Below, piece by piece: positions 24,160 through 35,922 of a DNA stretch of 64,000 bases (position 1 is its first letter; each line of letters starts with the position of its first letter). Made by a program: the position numbers and the translations under genes. Source of the stretch: Rhizoclosmatium globosum. Lineage: Eukaryota > Chytridiomycota > Chytridiomycetes > Chytridiales > Chytriomycetaceae. The notes beneath the pieces were generated by a model. That model was not told the origin of the DNA and made no database searches. It saw only the letters and a list, made by a program, of their open reading frames with translations. The stretch spans positions 218,809-282,808 of the forward strand of contig MCGO01000056.1 in the NCBI GenBank assembly GCA_002104985.1, in the 5' to 3' direction.

Positions 24160-26481
24160 TCAATATACATTATCGAAAATTACTTTGCTTCCAATGGCTG
24201 CAGAAGCAGCACCAAGACAAGCAACCAACTTGGCCAATTGATAGACGGCCACCAAATTCTGCTTTCCATCAACGTAAGCATCCACAAGGTCATGCGCCTT
24301 TCCATTCACAATCTGCAGAATATCCTATACCCGCCAAATGGGGTTTAAAAAACTACGAAAACCTAAACAAGAAAAAACTCACATTCACAGTCTCCGAAGG
24401 CTCCAAAACGATATCCCCAGCCCCACCAACCTCTTCTTCCTGCACAAAACTAAATTTCGCCGCAACATCCGGATACCTCCATCCCAATTCACACAAGAAG
24501 ACAACCCGCCTCTTCTTTGCCCCCAACTGCGCTCCCCGAACCTCAACAGTAACCATCCCTTTAACACAACAATCCCCTTCATCATCCTTCACATCCTTCC
24601 ACCCAACAACCCTCGCCCCACCCACACCCACACCCACACCCGCACCAGTACTCACAGCATTCACAGCAACAGGCAACCTCGCAGAAACAGCCCCACTCAA
24701 CCCCCTTCCAACCTCCTCCAACGCCACAAACCGTCTCCGAACCCCCTGCACAACCCTCTCAACCAGCCCCCGCATCATCACACCCGCCACCGCCGCGCCG
24801 CCGTCATTCCCATCCCGATCCCCGCCGCCATCATCATCAGCCAACTCCGCCATCCCCGGGAAATAAAGCCCACAAATCCGTTGGACCCAGTGATACGCGA
24901 GCCCGCCTGCTTCCTTTGCGTTGAACCGCGCGGCGCTGGCGGGGTTTGGCGAGTCGATGCCTGTTGTGTCTCCGTGGAACAGGGCGTGCAGCGTGAATGT
25001 CTGGGAGACGTGTGGTTGGTTCGTGGGGATGGTTGTTTGTTGTTGTTGTGTGGAGGTGGAGACTGGTTCGAGGATTACGATTTGTTGTTTGGGGAGGTGG
25101 TGGAAGTGGAGGGTTATGTGTTTTTGAGGAGGGGTTGTTGTTGTTGTTGTTGTTGATGGTTGCGTTGTTGGTTGTGGGAGGGGAAGGGTGAGTTTTAGGG
25201 AGTAGTCGTGGGGTTTGTTGTATGAGGATGTTGGGGATGGTGTTGCTGGCTTTTTGCTGTTGGGTGAGTTTGTGGTGGGGTTGTCAACGTCCATCATGCT
25301 TGGTGTTGTGGCGATTCCATTTGGTTGTTGCTGAGATTTGTTGATGATTTCGAGTTTGATGGGATCGTCTGAGGAAATCATGTTGAGTTGTGTTTGTGGT
25401 TGATGGATGACGAAAACAACTGACCCTTTTTCAAGTCATTCCAATCTAGTACTTGCTGGTAAAGAACAAATAGTGGTCGAGGCAATGCTTGCGCATCTGC
25501 AGCTTCTACGCGAGATTTCGTGACGGTGACATGCAATCGCTCTTGCAAAGGAAGTGTCGCTTTCAACAACGACTCCAAATCACGATCCACAGATTCAAGT
25601 TCAATGCGCTTTGTTTCATTTTGCTTTAGCAGCAGCAGTTTCTGTGCAGTGAGAGCATCCTGAGAAGTCTTGAGTCTGGGAAAGAATGTCAGTTTTCGGG
25701 CAATCAGAGTTCTGTTCTCTCTCTCTCACCTCTTTCGCTCTCTCAATTCAAACTGTAATCGATTCAGCATCAACTGATGTTCATTCGTGTACACTGTCAA
25801 GTCATCGTTATCTTGACCCTCTTCAATTTCATCCACAGTTGTGTCCATGTCATCGACGTGAATGACCCCGTCATCGTCCTCCATTATGCCATTTACATCT
25901 GAAGAGTCGTCGATGCGTCTTTTCTTTGTAGTTGAAGAAGAAGAAGACGAGGCTGAGGGTTTTGCCTTTGCAAGAAAGTCATCAATGTCATGCAACTGAA
26001 TGTCGTTGTAGATGTATCTTTTGGTTACATTAACAAACAAGAGACTGAACAGCAGACAAACAACAAGATAACATACTCATGTGCACGCATCTTCGCAATC
26101 AAACGCCTCAGGTGATCGCGCTCGTACTTCCACGACTTTTCTTTGAGCACGGCCTGGTCGAGGCGGTGTTTTGCATCGGTTGTTGCGGACTTTGCGGCGC
26201 GTGTTTGAGCCAGTTTCGAGCGTGTTTTTGAGAGAAGTTCGGCAAATGCGGCATCGGCTTCTGCGACTGCGGCGGCGAAGGGCGTCTTTGCGGCGTCGAG
26301 GGCGCGTTGGTTTGCGGGCGTCAAAGGCGTTTTTTGATTGTTGTTGTTGGTGTTGTTGTGAAGTTGTTGTTGGTGCGTGCTTTGCTGGTTGCTGTTGTTG
26401 TTGCTCGTTGTACTGCTGCTGCTGCTCGGCTGCGGTCTTGCGTACTTTGAAGCAATTGAAGTAGGTGGTTGGACTGGTGGC

Positions 26482-26523
<42 letters not shown>

Positions 26524-26720
26524 ACTGAAGAAGAAGAGGGAGGAAGAGGTGGTGGTGGTGGTGGTCTGGTACTGCTACCACTACTAGCACTACTACTACT
26601 ACTGCTAATACTACTACTAGATGCCTTAAGAGATGAATGCACTTGCTCAGCTGCGCGTCTCAAGGCAAGAATGAGCACATCATGTGCTCCTTCTTGTTCT
26701 TGTTCTCCTTCAAGTGTCAT
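24160..26720 (-). CDS. THOC5: THOC5-like THO/TREX mRNA export subunit
   Basis: THO complex subunit coupling transcription to mRNA export in the nucleus. The start MTLEGEQEQEGAHDVL (ATG 26720-26718) precedes a low-complexity Ser/Pro region with a poly-Gln run (26483-26523). The coiled-coil core exons include LRRLIAKMRAHEY, the ELRERKR helix end and LQERLHVTVTKSRVEAADA. LPRPLFVLYQQVLDW matches the THOC5 turn before its C-terminal domain. Next come a Pro/Thr/Gln linker and a domain with FHHLPKQQIVILEP, GLAYHWVQRICG and VVFLCELGWRYPDV. A last exon at 24160-24317 gives ILQIVNGKAHDLVDAY, ending at TGA 24160-24162. The family fit rests on the LPxPLxVLY segment, the preceding helices and overall size, so it is good but not certain. 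The start is only 38 bp from the divergent rhodanese start. Confidence 0.72.
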
Positions 26721-26758
26721 TTCTTTCTCTTTTCCGAAACAAGTAAAAAACACAACAA

Positions 26759-28742
26759 ATGCTCTCACACCTCACTTTAAAACAAGCAGTTCGGCATTTC
26801 ACTTCCCCTTCATCGGCATCTCACTCTCTTCGGGAACTTCCACTTCTACTTTCTCCAGTGCAGTTGGCTGACATTCTTGCCCTGTCTTCTACCTCAACCA
26901 ACATCAAACTACTCGATGCCTCCTACCATGTCCCTCTCAGACTGCGCACCCCTTCAACCCCCGCTTCTCTCAAGGAAAAGATTCGAATGGCCTTTGGGGT
27001 CGGTGCCTCGGACCAGCTTGATGTCGAACCCCCTCACATCAAAAAGTACTTGGAAGAGAACGACGATGAAGTCCCAGGCTCGCTTTTACGTGATGCTAAA
27101 CGTGAATTCGAACTCGGTGATCGCATTCAGGTGTGTGTCTCTTGCGTGGCTTCTTCAGAAAAAGAGTTACTATGAAGGAATTGCTACTGTTCCATGAGCG
27201 AATTTGACTGTTCCGTGACGCGTCAACTGTCTTGAAATACTTTTCACAGATACTATCAATACTAGAGTATTGCGAGAGTGCGTTGGTAGACTGACTGACT
27301 GACTGATGGTCACAGTTGAAGTCAAAGAGTGATACTCAAACGACTTGGATACGACTGGCACTCACAAAGAAATATTTCAATGTATTATGTTACTTGGAGT
27401 TGGGTTCTGGTCCATGGAACTTGTGAGTCGATGGAATTGAGAACAACTGTCGCAACATGAATGAGAGTCAACTTCAGCGCCATCAATTAAATCTTTGAAC
27501 CAACACTATCCTGCCCCCACATCTCTGACTGTCTCAGCGTCCAAAAGACCAAAGTTTCTTGGTTCACGTGATCATTAATTAGTATCTATCAGGGCTCCCA
27601 ATTCTTTGACCTATCCACAATCAGGGATATTCTGAAATCTCAACCCTTAATCTCTCCTGCTCCCGAAGATTTTGCTGAATTCATGAGTAATTATCGACCT
27701 CTCCGTCTCTTAAGGCCATAACCATCGTCAATCCACTCACACTCATATCCCTTCGTTATTTTCCAACTCCTATGAGATCCTGGCTCATCGTAGCTTCCCC
27801 AGTTTTTGTTCGAATCCTTCCTTCCTTTTTTTCTCCTCACCCCCTTCATTCAAACCAACAATCTGATAACACCACTCATTCTCTCCCAAAAACCAGACGA
27901 TCTATCCATCAAAAACACAGACCATATTATCGTCTATGATACGCTTGGCACCCAAACATCACCCCGCGCATGGTCCCTCCTCCGCTTAATGGGCCACCAA
28001 AACATTTCCATCCTCGATGGAGGTCTACCCGCCTGGCGCCGTGCCAATCTTCCTGTCGTCCCCACAACCGCTTCTTCTTCCTCTTCCACCGAATCCCCCG
28101 CATCAACTGACCCGTCAGACTCCTATACCCCCGACTTCCAACCAACCCGGGTCCGTGACTACCAAGACATTCTCCGAGGTGTCGTAGACCTAATGCAAAC
28201 CAACTGCCCCGTCATCATTGACGTTCGTCCTCCAGAAAGGTACTTCCACCCTCTTTTTACCAAAAACCTTCAAACAACTAAACCAATCTCTTCCACTAAA
28301 CATTAAAAAAACCCATAAAAAAACAAAAAAAAGACACATGGGAATGGGCATTGAACCGTTACACACGACGAAAAAGTACGGCACGATCCCGGGATCCATC
28401 AACATCCATTGGCGCGAGTTCCTGGATCCTTCTACAAACACGATTCTTGCGCCACTTGAGATTATCCGAGTGTTGAAGGCACCTGGACGGCGCATTGATC
28501 TTGATCGGGATATCGTTGTGTTTGGGAGTTGAGTTTGTTGTTTGTTTTTTTTTTTGTGAGGTTATGGAATGAACAGATACTGACTGGGTACTTGAAAAAT
28601 AATAGATGATGCGATTAGTGCAAGTGTTGTGCAGCTTTGTTTGGAGGTGTTGGGGAAGACTGAGGGTGTTTCTGTGTATGAGGGTGGGTGGAGTGAGTGG
28701 GCAGGACAGGATGCGAGTCCTACGACGCGGAAAGGGTATTAA
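26759..28742 (+). CDS. Two-domain rhodanese (3-mercaptopyruvate sulfurtransferase family) without catalytic Cys
   Basis: Five exons in consistent phase (26759-27130, 27593-27686, 27897-28239, 28334-28527, 28606-28742), 379 residues. The N-terminus is Ser/Arg/His-rich and could be a mitochondrial presequence. Domain 1: LLDASYHVP, GSQFFDL, DHIIVYDTLGTQ and ILDGGLPAWRR. Domain 2: IIDVRPPER, YGTIPGSINIHWREF, and a C-terminal VYEGGWSEWAG. The active loop that normally reads CGSGVTA is replaced by FGNDAISA across the last splice, with no Cys. Alternative donors nearby do not restore one. If the model is right, the protein cannot form the persulfide intermediate and may be a pseudo-enzyme. Intron 1 is 462 nt, unusually long for this window. 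Confidence 0.85.
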
Positions 28743-29086
28743 GATGGGGCTATTTTGAGTCGAGAGACAGAGAGAGAGAGAGGGGATATGAAATGGGAGG
28801 ATGGTTTAAAATGAAAGTAAAAGAAATGCTTGAAAATTGAGGAAGATAAGTAACTGGCATTTATAATTGTCGTTTATGATTGAAGTCGGTATTCAACGAC
28901 AATTAATCCAGTTGGTGACTTTATAGGAAATCACGCGTTAAATTTAAGGATATACTAACTTGAGAAGCTTTCGCATAAGTTTTCGTCTTTCGCTGTATCG
29001 AATAAAATTGGAGGAAGGAAGGATGGGGAAGCAGAGAGAAACACACGTCACTTTGTTGAAAGTGACCACTTTGTTCTTTCAAGAAA
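28743..29086. other. Intergenic interval between rhodanese and GET2 genes
   Basis: 344 bp between genes on the same strand. It holds a short GA run (about 28768-28782), an AT-rich stretch and presumably the GET2 promoter. No reading frame or RNA gene was recognised. Confidence 0.4.
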
Positions 29087-30742
29087 ATGAGTGAGGAACC
29101 CAAACTATCTGCAGCTGAGATCCGGCGGCAGAAGATTCTCGCACGCAGCGGTGACCGACTGAGCAAGATTACGAATGCGTACACGGGAGAGGGCGGGTCA
29201 GTTCCGTCTGGCCTTGTTCCAGCTCCAGAGGTACCAGCCTCTGTGACCACCACCACCACCACCACCTCAGCTTCAGCTTCAGCCTCGTCTCCAACCAAAG
29301 CAAAAGCAACAACAACAACAACAACATCACCATCAAAGGCTGCTGGACTAGGTCGTGCAAAGTCTCCCTCGAAAGCTGCTGCTGCTGTTGCTGCTTCCTC
29401 ACCAAAGAAAACCCCCGTTCAAGCTCCACCTGCCTTGGACCCAGAGAACCTTCCTGCCTGGGCTACTGCGTTCAAAGCGGCACTTGAAAGCCAGGCCGGT
29501 CTCCCTCCTTCAACTTCAACTTCAACGTCTGCTTCAACCTCAACCTTGCGTGCCCGTGCTCAAACTCCAACTGCAGATCCTCCTTCACCGGCCGCCCTCC
29601 CCCAAACACTGGCGAATCCATTTGCTGCTGCTCCTGCTGCTGCCCCTGCGGCAAAGCAAGGCCTCGATGGTAAACCTGTTCACCTTTAACCCACCCCCAC
29701 TTTATTAACAAACAAATACTCACACAGTCACCTCAATCGTCTCGGGTCTCCTTCGCATCGCAGTTACAGCATTCATGGTCTATGCATCAATCCACATTCT
29801 GTCACAATACGGAAACATTGAAGAATCCCTCGCATCTTCCTCCTCCTCCTCATCGTCAGGCTTTGTCTCTCAAGATGACGATGACTTTGACAACTACGAC
29901 TCCTTGACCCCTGTTCTCTTCTTTGGTATCAACTTGCGTGCTATTGCTGCTCTAGCTTCAACACAAATGAACATTGATGTCTCTGTTCCGCTCTTTGGTC
30001 TCAACTTTGTGAGTTCTCTTGATTGGTTGTTTTTGTTTTATGAAACAGCATAATCTGAATATTCGTGGTTAGTCCGTCTGGGGCCTCTTTATCATTTTCG
30101 AACTGGTTCGTCAAGTCCTCAGATATTCTATTGAAAAGGTGTGCATTCCCCTCCCCATCCGCCGTATTTGGGATAAAAAAAGACAGAATTAGTGTGGGAG
30201 TTTGGGAGAGGGATAGAAATTTTGTTGGAGGAATGGAGAGATCTGACAGATTGCTCACATGGGAAACCATTTGAAACTGGAAGCGAACAGACACAAGCTT
30301 GGGGAAATACGAGAGACTGTCAGATGATATGAATCAGCTTTCAACTTAAAACTGTGGGGGGATTTGATCAACCAGGAGGTAAAAGCATGATCCATCCAAA
30401 CGCACCCACCCACAGATATTCTTCTACCAATTAAAACAATGCGTATTGATAAAAAATCCCAATCAAATATAGGTGTCTCCATCGCCTCCCGCAGCTCCAG
30501 CAGCCTCATCTGGTGGCTTTGGCATTCAACAAATGATTTCCCTCGCAACGTCGTTTGCAGGAAGCCACCCCGTCATTGGAGGGTATATGAAAACGTTCAC
30601 CACTCTGCGTGGAATCTGGCAATCGCTTGTTGACGACGTGTCTGCGTTTGTCGTGTTGCTTGGGTTGGCTGTTGGGTTGAGTTCTCTGTATGTGGCGAGG
30701 GTTCAGCAGCAGCAGTTGCAGGGTGGTCATAATGAGCTTTGA
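29087..30742 (+). CDS. GET2: GET2/CAML-like receptor for tail-anchored protein insertion
   Basis: ER membrane subunit of the GET1-GET2 insertase that receives tail-anchored proteins from GET3. The N-terminus LSAAEIRRQKILARSGDRLSKI is the basic helix that binds GET3 in Get2/CAML. A long Ala/Ser/Thr/Pro/Lys linker follows. Three hydrophobic segments are seen: IVSGLLRIAVTAFMVYASI, LFGLNF/SVWGLFIIFELV across a splice, and AFVVLLGLAVGLSSLYVA near the C-terminus. Four exons; intron 3 is 334 nt (30139-30472). Between membrane segments 1 and 2 lies an acidic Ser-rich loop. The length (about 390 residues) is longer than yeast Get2 because of the linker. The assignment relies on the N-terminal motif plus topology. 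Confidence 0.85.
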
Positions 30743-30746
30743 TTGT

Positions 30747-30763
30747 TTTGTGTGTGAGTGAGT

Positions 30764-30802
<39 letters not shown>
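30747..30802 (+). repeat. (GT)n microsatellite
   Basis: TG/GT dinucleotide tract, interrupted at the start by GAGT units, just after the GET2 stop codon and before the convergent LRR gene. It would lie in the GET2 3' untranslated region. Confidence 0.9.
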
Positions 30803-31005
30803 TTTGGTTTCGTTCTTTCCTTTCCTTCTTTGTTTTTTTTGTGCTTTTGTTATTTGTTGGGTTTTGCGGGAGAAATGATGCTGGGGATTTTGAACTTGGG
30901 GGGGATGTATTCATTTTTAAGGGCTTGAATAAAGTTTTTGTGTGTAATGAATTGTTCTTTTATTGTTTTGGTCTAGAAATTGAAGGAGAAAAGTAAACTG
31001 ACTAA

Positions 31006-33754
31006 TTATCCCAAAAAGACAAAGTCAGAATATGTTTTCATGCACCAGATTCTCTGTTGAGCATAGCGGCGAAACGCTTGGAAATCATATTCGCGAACTC
31101 CAAAATATGCATATCCCATCTGATCCACAGCCTTGTCAAATGCATTCATATCATTGTCAGCATTTGCAAGTGCATCCCACAGGGGCTTCCATTTTGGGTC
31201 CTGGTAACCAGAATCCAATGAAATGGCACGGCAATCAGGAGCTTTGCGGTAACAATATGCACGCTGGTTCGGCTGGTTGTTCAAACAATTCAGACCAAAT
31301 TTGACTTGAACTCCCTTTTTCGCCGCCAAAACAGGAGGAACAGTTCCAGTCAATAGATTGCCTTCCACAGCTCTGAACATTTGAAATGAAGTTTGTAAAA
31401 ATGTAGAGGTTTTTTGTGTTCTTACAAGGCTTTTAAATTTGGTAATTGTCCCAACTGAGGAGGAAGAGTGCCCACAAATGAGTTTTGAGAGAGATCTCTG
31501 CAAAAGATGTTAAATTCTTACAAAAGAAAGCAAAGTATCGTACAGCGTTTGTAAGTTTGAGAGCTGGGCGATTTGGGAAGGAATGGTTCCTGAAAGCTGG
31601 TTAGCCGCAAGATTCCTGTCAATCCAATGAATTACACAATGCTAAACAAAAATATAAGCGAATACTTACACTAATTGAATTTCAGGCAATTTTGCAAGTT
31701 GGGTTGGTAAAGTCCCAACTAACTGATTTCCAGAAAGATCCCTTTCAATTTCTCAGTTTTCAACACACCAACAAAAGAGGAAGCTTACAGGATTTGAAGA
31801 ATACCAAATTCTGAGATAGTTGGCGGAATCTCTTGGGAGAGCCCCAATCTCGGAAAAATAATATGGCGAACTCGGAAGTCCTGAAACTTGACATACCGAA
31901 CACTAAAACGATTACTTAGACAAAAATCAAGGGAACCATCAACAGGGATTCATTACTAATCACGGCGTTCACGATGTCTCCTTTGCGTCTTTAAGCTGTA
32001 AATGGGGTAAATCACGTCTGGAAAGATTGTGGCGCAATCAAAAGTGTAGCTGACAGATGGAAAACTAGCTTTGAGATCAATGCATTCTTGATGAATCACA
32101 GAGGTATTTGCTTTTAAAGTGGGGACCACAAGTAAGGCTGCGGCATTGATGACGGGGGTTCCAATTGCGCTTTTCAAGAAGCAATTACCCTGAATAAGAA
32201 CTCCGACAGTACAGTTTACAGTTGCCGCACAGGAGCCTCTGCAAGTCTCACCAGATGTGTCAGAATCTGGGATGCTTTTTCCAATATCAAATCCATTCAC
32301 CCCAACTCCTGGTACTTTTCCAGTACCGCCGGGAATGTAAAGGGACGTCGTATTGTTGAGAGTTACAGGACTAAGTTGATACTTTGCACAGCATTGGGAA
32401 GTGGAACTGTAATACACATAGGCAACGCATTTCTTAGTCCCAGAGTATAGTGCAAGCGTTTGCACAGTCTGTTGGTGTTTGGACCGTTATGTCTCCAAAC
32501 AGTTGTCCCTGGCTATAACATCCAATCTCCAAACCAGAAGAATCGACACCATTTAATACTACCCAGTTTGCTGGTGTCGGTGTTGGAATAACCGTGGTTG
32601 TTGTGGTTGTTGTGGTTGTAGTCCTGGTCATGGAATTGGTCGGCAATGATGTCATTAAAGTGTTGGATATTGTGATAGTTGTAGACATTGTGGTTGATGG
32701 ACGTGTGGTTGCAGAGACAAGGGTACTTACGCTGAATATTGTTGGCGCTAAAGCAAGAGTTGTTGAAAGGAAGTTTGTAGAGGTTGATGTTGGAGTAGTT
32801 ATCATGACAATATTTGAAGTGGTCAATGTCGTTGATGTCGAAGAAGTAGTGGTTAAGGACGTTGTAGTTGTAGAAGTTGTCAATGTGGTTGAACTGGTTA
32901 GAGTGCTTGAAGTGCTTGAAGAAGTTGATGTGCTTGAAGTAGTTGATGTGGTCATAGTAGAAGTGGAAGTGGAGCAAGTCGAAGTTGAGCTTGTCCGAGT
33001 TGTAGTGGTAGTCGAAGAGGTCAAACTTGTAGACGTGGAAGTGGTACTAGTTGAGGTTGTTAAAGTATTTGTTGATGTAGTGGTAGTGGAAGTGGTCGAA
33101 GTTAGGGTTTGTAGTTCGAGTTGTTGTCGTTGAACTAGTAGTGGTACGGGTAGTTGAAGTGGTAGAGGTAGTAGTCATAGTAGTAGAGCTAGTAGTGGTT
33201 GTAGTGAAGGTTGTTGTCGACGTTGTAGTCGTTCTGAAACCTACTGGTTGGGGAACAACGAGTTTTGCACTTGCGTCATTCTGGGAGGTTCCAATGCTTG
33301 ATTTCAGGTAACAAACGTTGGACTTTAGCACACCGACAATACAGTTATTATTTTGCGCGCAAGTGTTTCTACAAGTGTTTCCAGTTGTGTCATTGTCCAC
33401 TGCATTGGACAAATCTCCGCCGCTGAGCCAGATTCCATTCAAATACCCACTTCCACCTGGAAGATTAACAGTACATCTATTATCGACAGCTCCTTGATTC
33501 ATTCCGTTTTTCAAACAGCACCGATAGTCACTGTGGGCTGGATCGTCGACCCAAACTGTGGCCACACAGCCTGCATAAGAGTCGCATATACCATAGCAGT
33601 CGGACATGGTATTAATTATATGTCCAGAAAAGGTCGATCCTTTGGGTGTGCAGATGATATCATTGCCTCCTGCATCAACCAACGCAATTGATACCCAATT
33701 TGTCGCAGATGTGAGGCGAGCCAACAATAACAGGTTTAGTACGATCGCAATCAT
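31006..33754 (-). CDS. Secreted cysteine-rich / Thr-rich / LRR protein (frame interrupted twice)
   Basis: Start MIAIVLNLLLLARLTSA is a signal peptide. A cysteine-rich module follows (about 33700-33250), then a long Thr/Ser stalk, then a second homologous module (about 32560-32110; both share the pattern WV..DxxG..C, a CRxxC turn, CIVGVL/CTVGVL and YLKSSIGT/FLKSAIGT). The C-terminal part has four to five plant-type leucine-rich repeats (NQLxGTLPxQLxxLPxL), each on its own small exon of about 66-75 nt with introns at the same point, then a Cys-containing cap ending FVFLG. The reading frame breaks at about 33105-33110 and 32441-32446, each in a short GGG run, and removing one base restores the frame each time. 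This suggests a consensus error or early decay. Surface recognition or adhesion is plausible; function unknown. Confidence 0.7.
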
Positions 33755-33914
33755 AGAACTGTTGCAAGTGATCTGGATGATTATAGAAGCGGTCTGGGTA
33801 AGAAATTGTCAGAAGATTTTCAATTTCAAGGGGCTCAAGAACATTAAGAGTACGTAATGTTCATTGCGAATCACTCTAAAAAAGCTTCTATCATGTAATA
33901 ATATGTAAATAAGT

Positions 33915-35841
33915 TTAATTTGTCTTCTTTTTACGCCCTGCCTTTTTTGCTTCCACAACTTCATCGTCATTTGCTTCATAGTTTCCAAAGGCTTCCTTTC
34001 CACCAAACCATCCCAACTGCTTCCGCAATAAAAACTGAATAACCGCATACCCAACTAAGAACGTGATGAGCACAGCCCAGAACGCTTTCACATGAGCAGG
34101 GAATGGCGCTGGGAACTCTCCCTGTCCAAATTTGACACTAATAAGAGCTTCTGTAAACACATTTGCTGCAAGCATCCATGCATGATATCCAATTCGTTTG
34201 CATCGCCTAGATTTTTGTTGGTTAGTTTTTCGGCAAACTAAACAGGTGTGCTGTCCAGCGCAGCTCATTTGATGACTTACGGGTCCGAGAGGTATTGATA
34301 GACTTCACGCGTTGCAGGCATGCAGAAGAAGAACATAACAACAAGACGGAGAACGTTGATAAAGTGGGGCGGAGGAATCCAAAGTAGAGCTTTCAGGTAA
34401 AATGCGTTGAGCTCAATGGTCAATTCCTGAATACCAAATAAAATGTTAACATTTTGAGACAAATTGTTGGGCAATCAAAACAACTTACAAACGCCATCAG
34501 AGCCAAAACGGCCAGATAGTTTCTAAACGATTTGGAAGGACCCCAGTCGAAACGCGTCCAGCTATGTGGTGTAAATTGTTCGATTCCACGCTGCAGTTTT
34601 CCTTGGTATGATGGGATTTGGTTCACACTGCGCCAAGAGTACGTCTTCATTGCAAAATATTCGCAAGTCTTCATTCCCATGTAGATTCCAAGCCAATTTG
34701 TGACAAGGACGTCGAGGATCCACTGAAAGATTTCCCAAGTCAGATCCCATAAACAGATCAACAAAGGTGAAAAAACTCCATTACATGGTCCCACCAGCAT
34801 TCCCCAAAATTAGGTAACTGGTGCTCCAGAGAATACTCCATGAACTCGAACATGATTGAAAGAACCCAGCAGATGTAGTTGTCTCGGAGAACCATTGATT
34901 TTGCGAACCATCCAAAGGTATGAGCCAATACGAATACGTCCATTTGATCCTGTGCAAAAACGTTTGTAAATAACGCGTGATTTTCTGTAGGGCGTATTTT
35001 TTGACATACTCACCCAGATGTTTGCTGGATCAAGAGAGCAGTCAGCAGCGTAGTTCTTTTCGGGAAGTGGAACTCCAAGGGATGGATCGAGATGTTTCAT
35101 TAATTGACGGGCCGTGTGTTTGTCCTGGTATGACAGTTTCAGACTCATTCACTTCGAAGCGCTTATAGGAACACACCTGAAACAAAAGCAGGACCAAAAC
35201 AAGCTGATAGAATACACTGACAGCAAGAACTCCTCTCCAGAATGCAGGGTGTGGCTATTTATTTGCCATGAATAAGTATTCTCCTTCACTGTTTTTGAGG
35301 GGTTGTTTTCCTCACACGAATGAACGGTCCGTCCTTGAATTGCAGCAAGCCCGTCAATACAATGACCCCAAAGCACGCCACGATTCCCCTGAAGAATCAA
35401 ATATTCTGGTTTAGCTTCGAATTCGCGCTTTTCGGTTTTTTACATTTTGGTGTTTGCGACCACATCAGTTCCAGTATTCAGGGCATAGTAGACGAGACCC
35501 GCAAGCAGAAGAAAAAGCTTTTTTGTGGTATTTAAAGTGGGGTTATTAGGTTTGAAAGGCGGGGGTAGGAGAGTTTGAAGGAGGAGTCAGGTACCGCAGA
35601 GACCGTGTGAGGCTTGTAAAAGAACTGCAGCGATGGATTAATGTCATCCGCATAGTTATACTGCCAGTCTTCGCGGGGAGTGTAAGGCTCCTTATCTGTT
35701 TTTGTTTGTTTATTAATGCGGGGTTACGAGCTTTAAAACACATGATTCAAACGCACCAGTTTGGGTCACAGCTCCGATGCTTCGGCTTCGATCGCCCGAT
35801 TTGCGCGTGGACGCTGCCCGGCTTCGTGACCTTGGCGCCAT
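33915..35841 (-). CDS. PTDSS: Phosphatidylserine synthase, base-exchange type (PTDSS1/2 family)
   Basis: ER multi-pass enzyme that exchanges the head group of phosphatidylcholine or phosphatidylethanolamine for serine. The start [11 protein letters not shown] opens a basic N-terminus. Following exons read [144 protein letters not shown] and [11 protein letters not shown], in the order expected for PTDSS. About nine hydrophobic helices and a Lys/Arg-rich C-terminus. About nine exons; the stop is at 33915. Most studied fungi make phosphatidylserine with the unrelated CDP-DAG enzyme Cho1, so the animal/plant-type enzyme is notable. Confidence 0.92.
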
Positions 35842-35922
35842 TGCTTTTTGTTTGCTTTTTCGGTGGTGGGGGGAAAACAAAAAAGAAAAGGAAGCACTTC
35901 TCCTTTCAAACACACAATTCAT

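Noticed and set aside
24338..25156. Plus-strand His/Pro/Asn-rich open frame
   Set aside because: Antisense shadow of the C-terminal part of THOC5, which has better composition and splice support.
26377..26871. Plus-strand Cys/Leu-rich open frame
   Set aside because: Antisense of the poly-Gln/Ser region of THOC5 (GTT and TGC repeats), not a cysteine-rich peptide gene.
27808..27817. tRNA B-box-like GTTCGAATCC
   Set aside because: No matching A box, anticodon arm or acceptor stem around it; it lies in an intron of the rhodanese gene.
32594..33133. Long plus-strand Val-rich open frame
   Set aside because: It is the antisense of the Thr/Ser-rich stalk of the LRR gene; the codon repeats create the frame.
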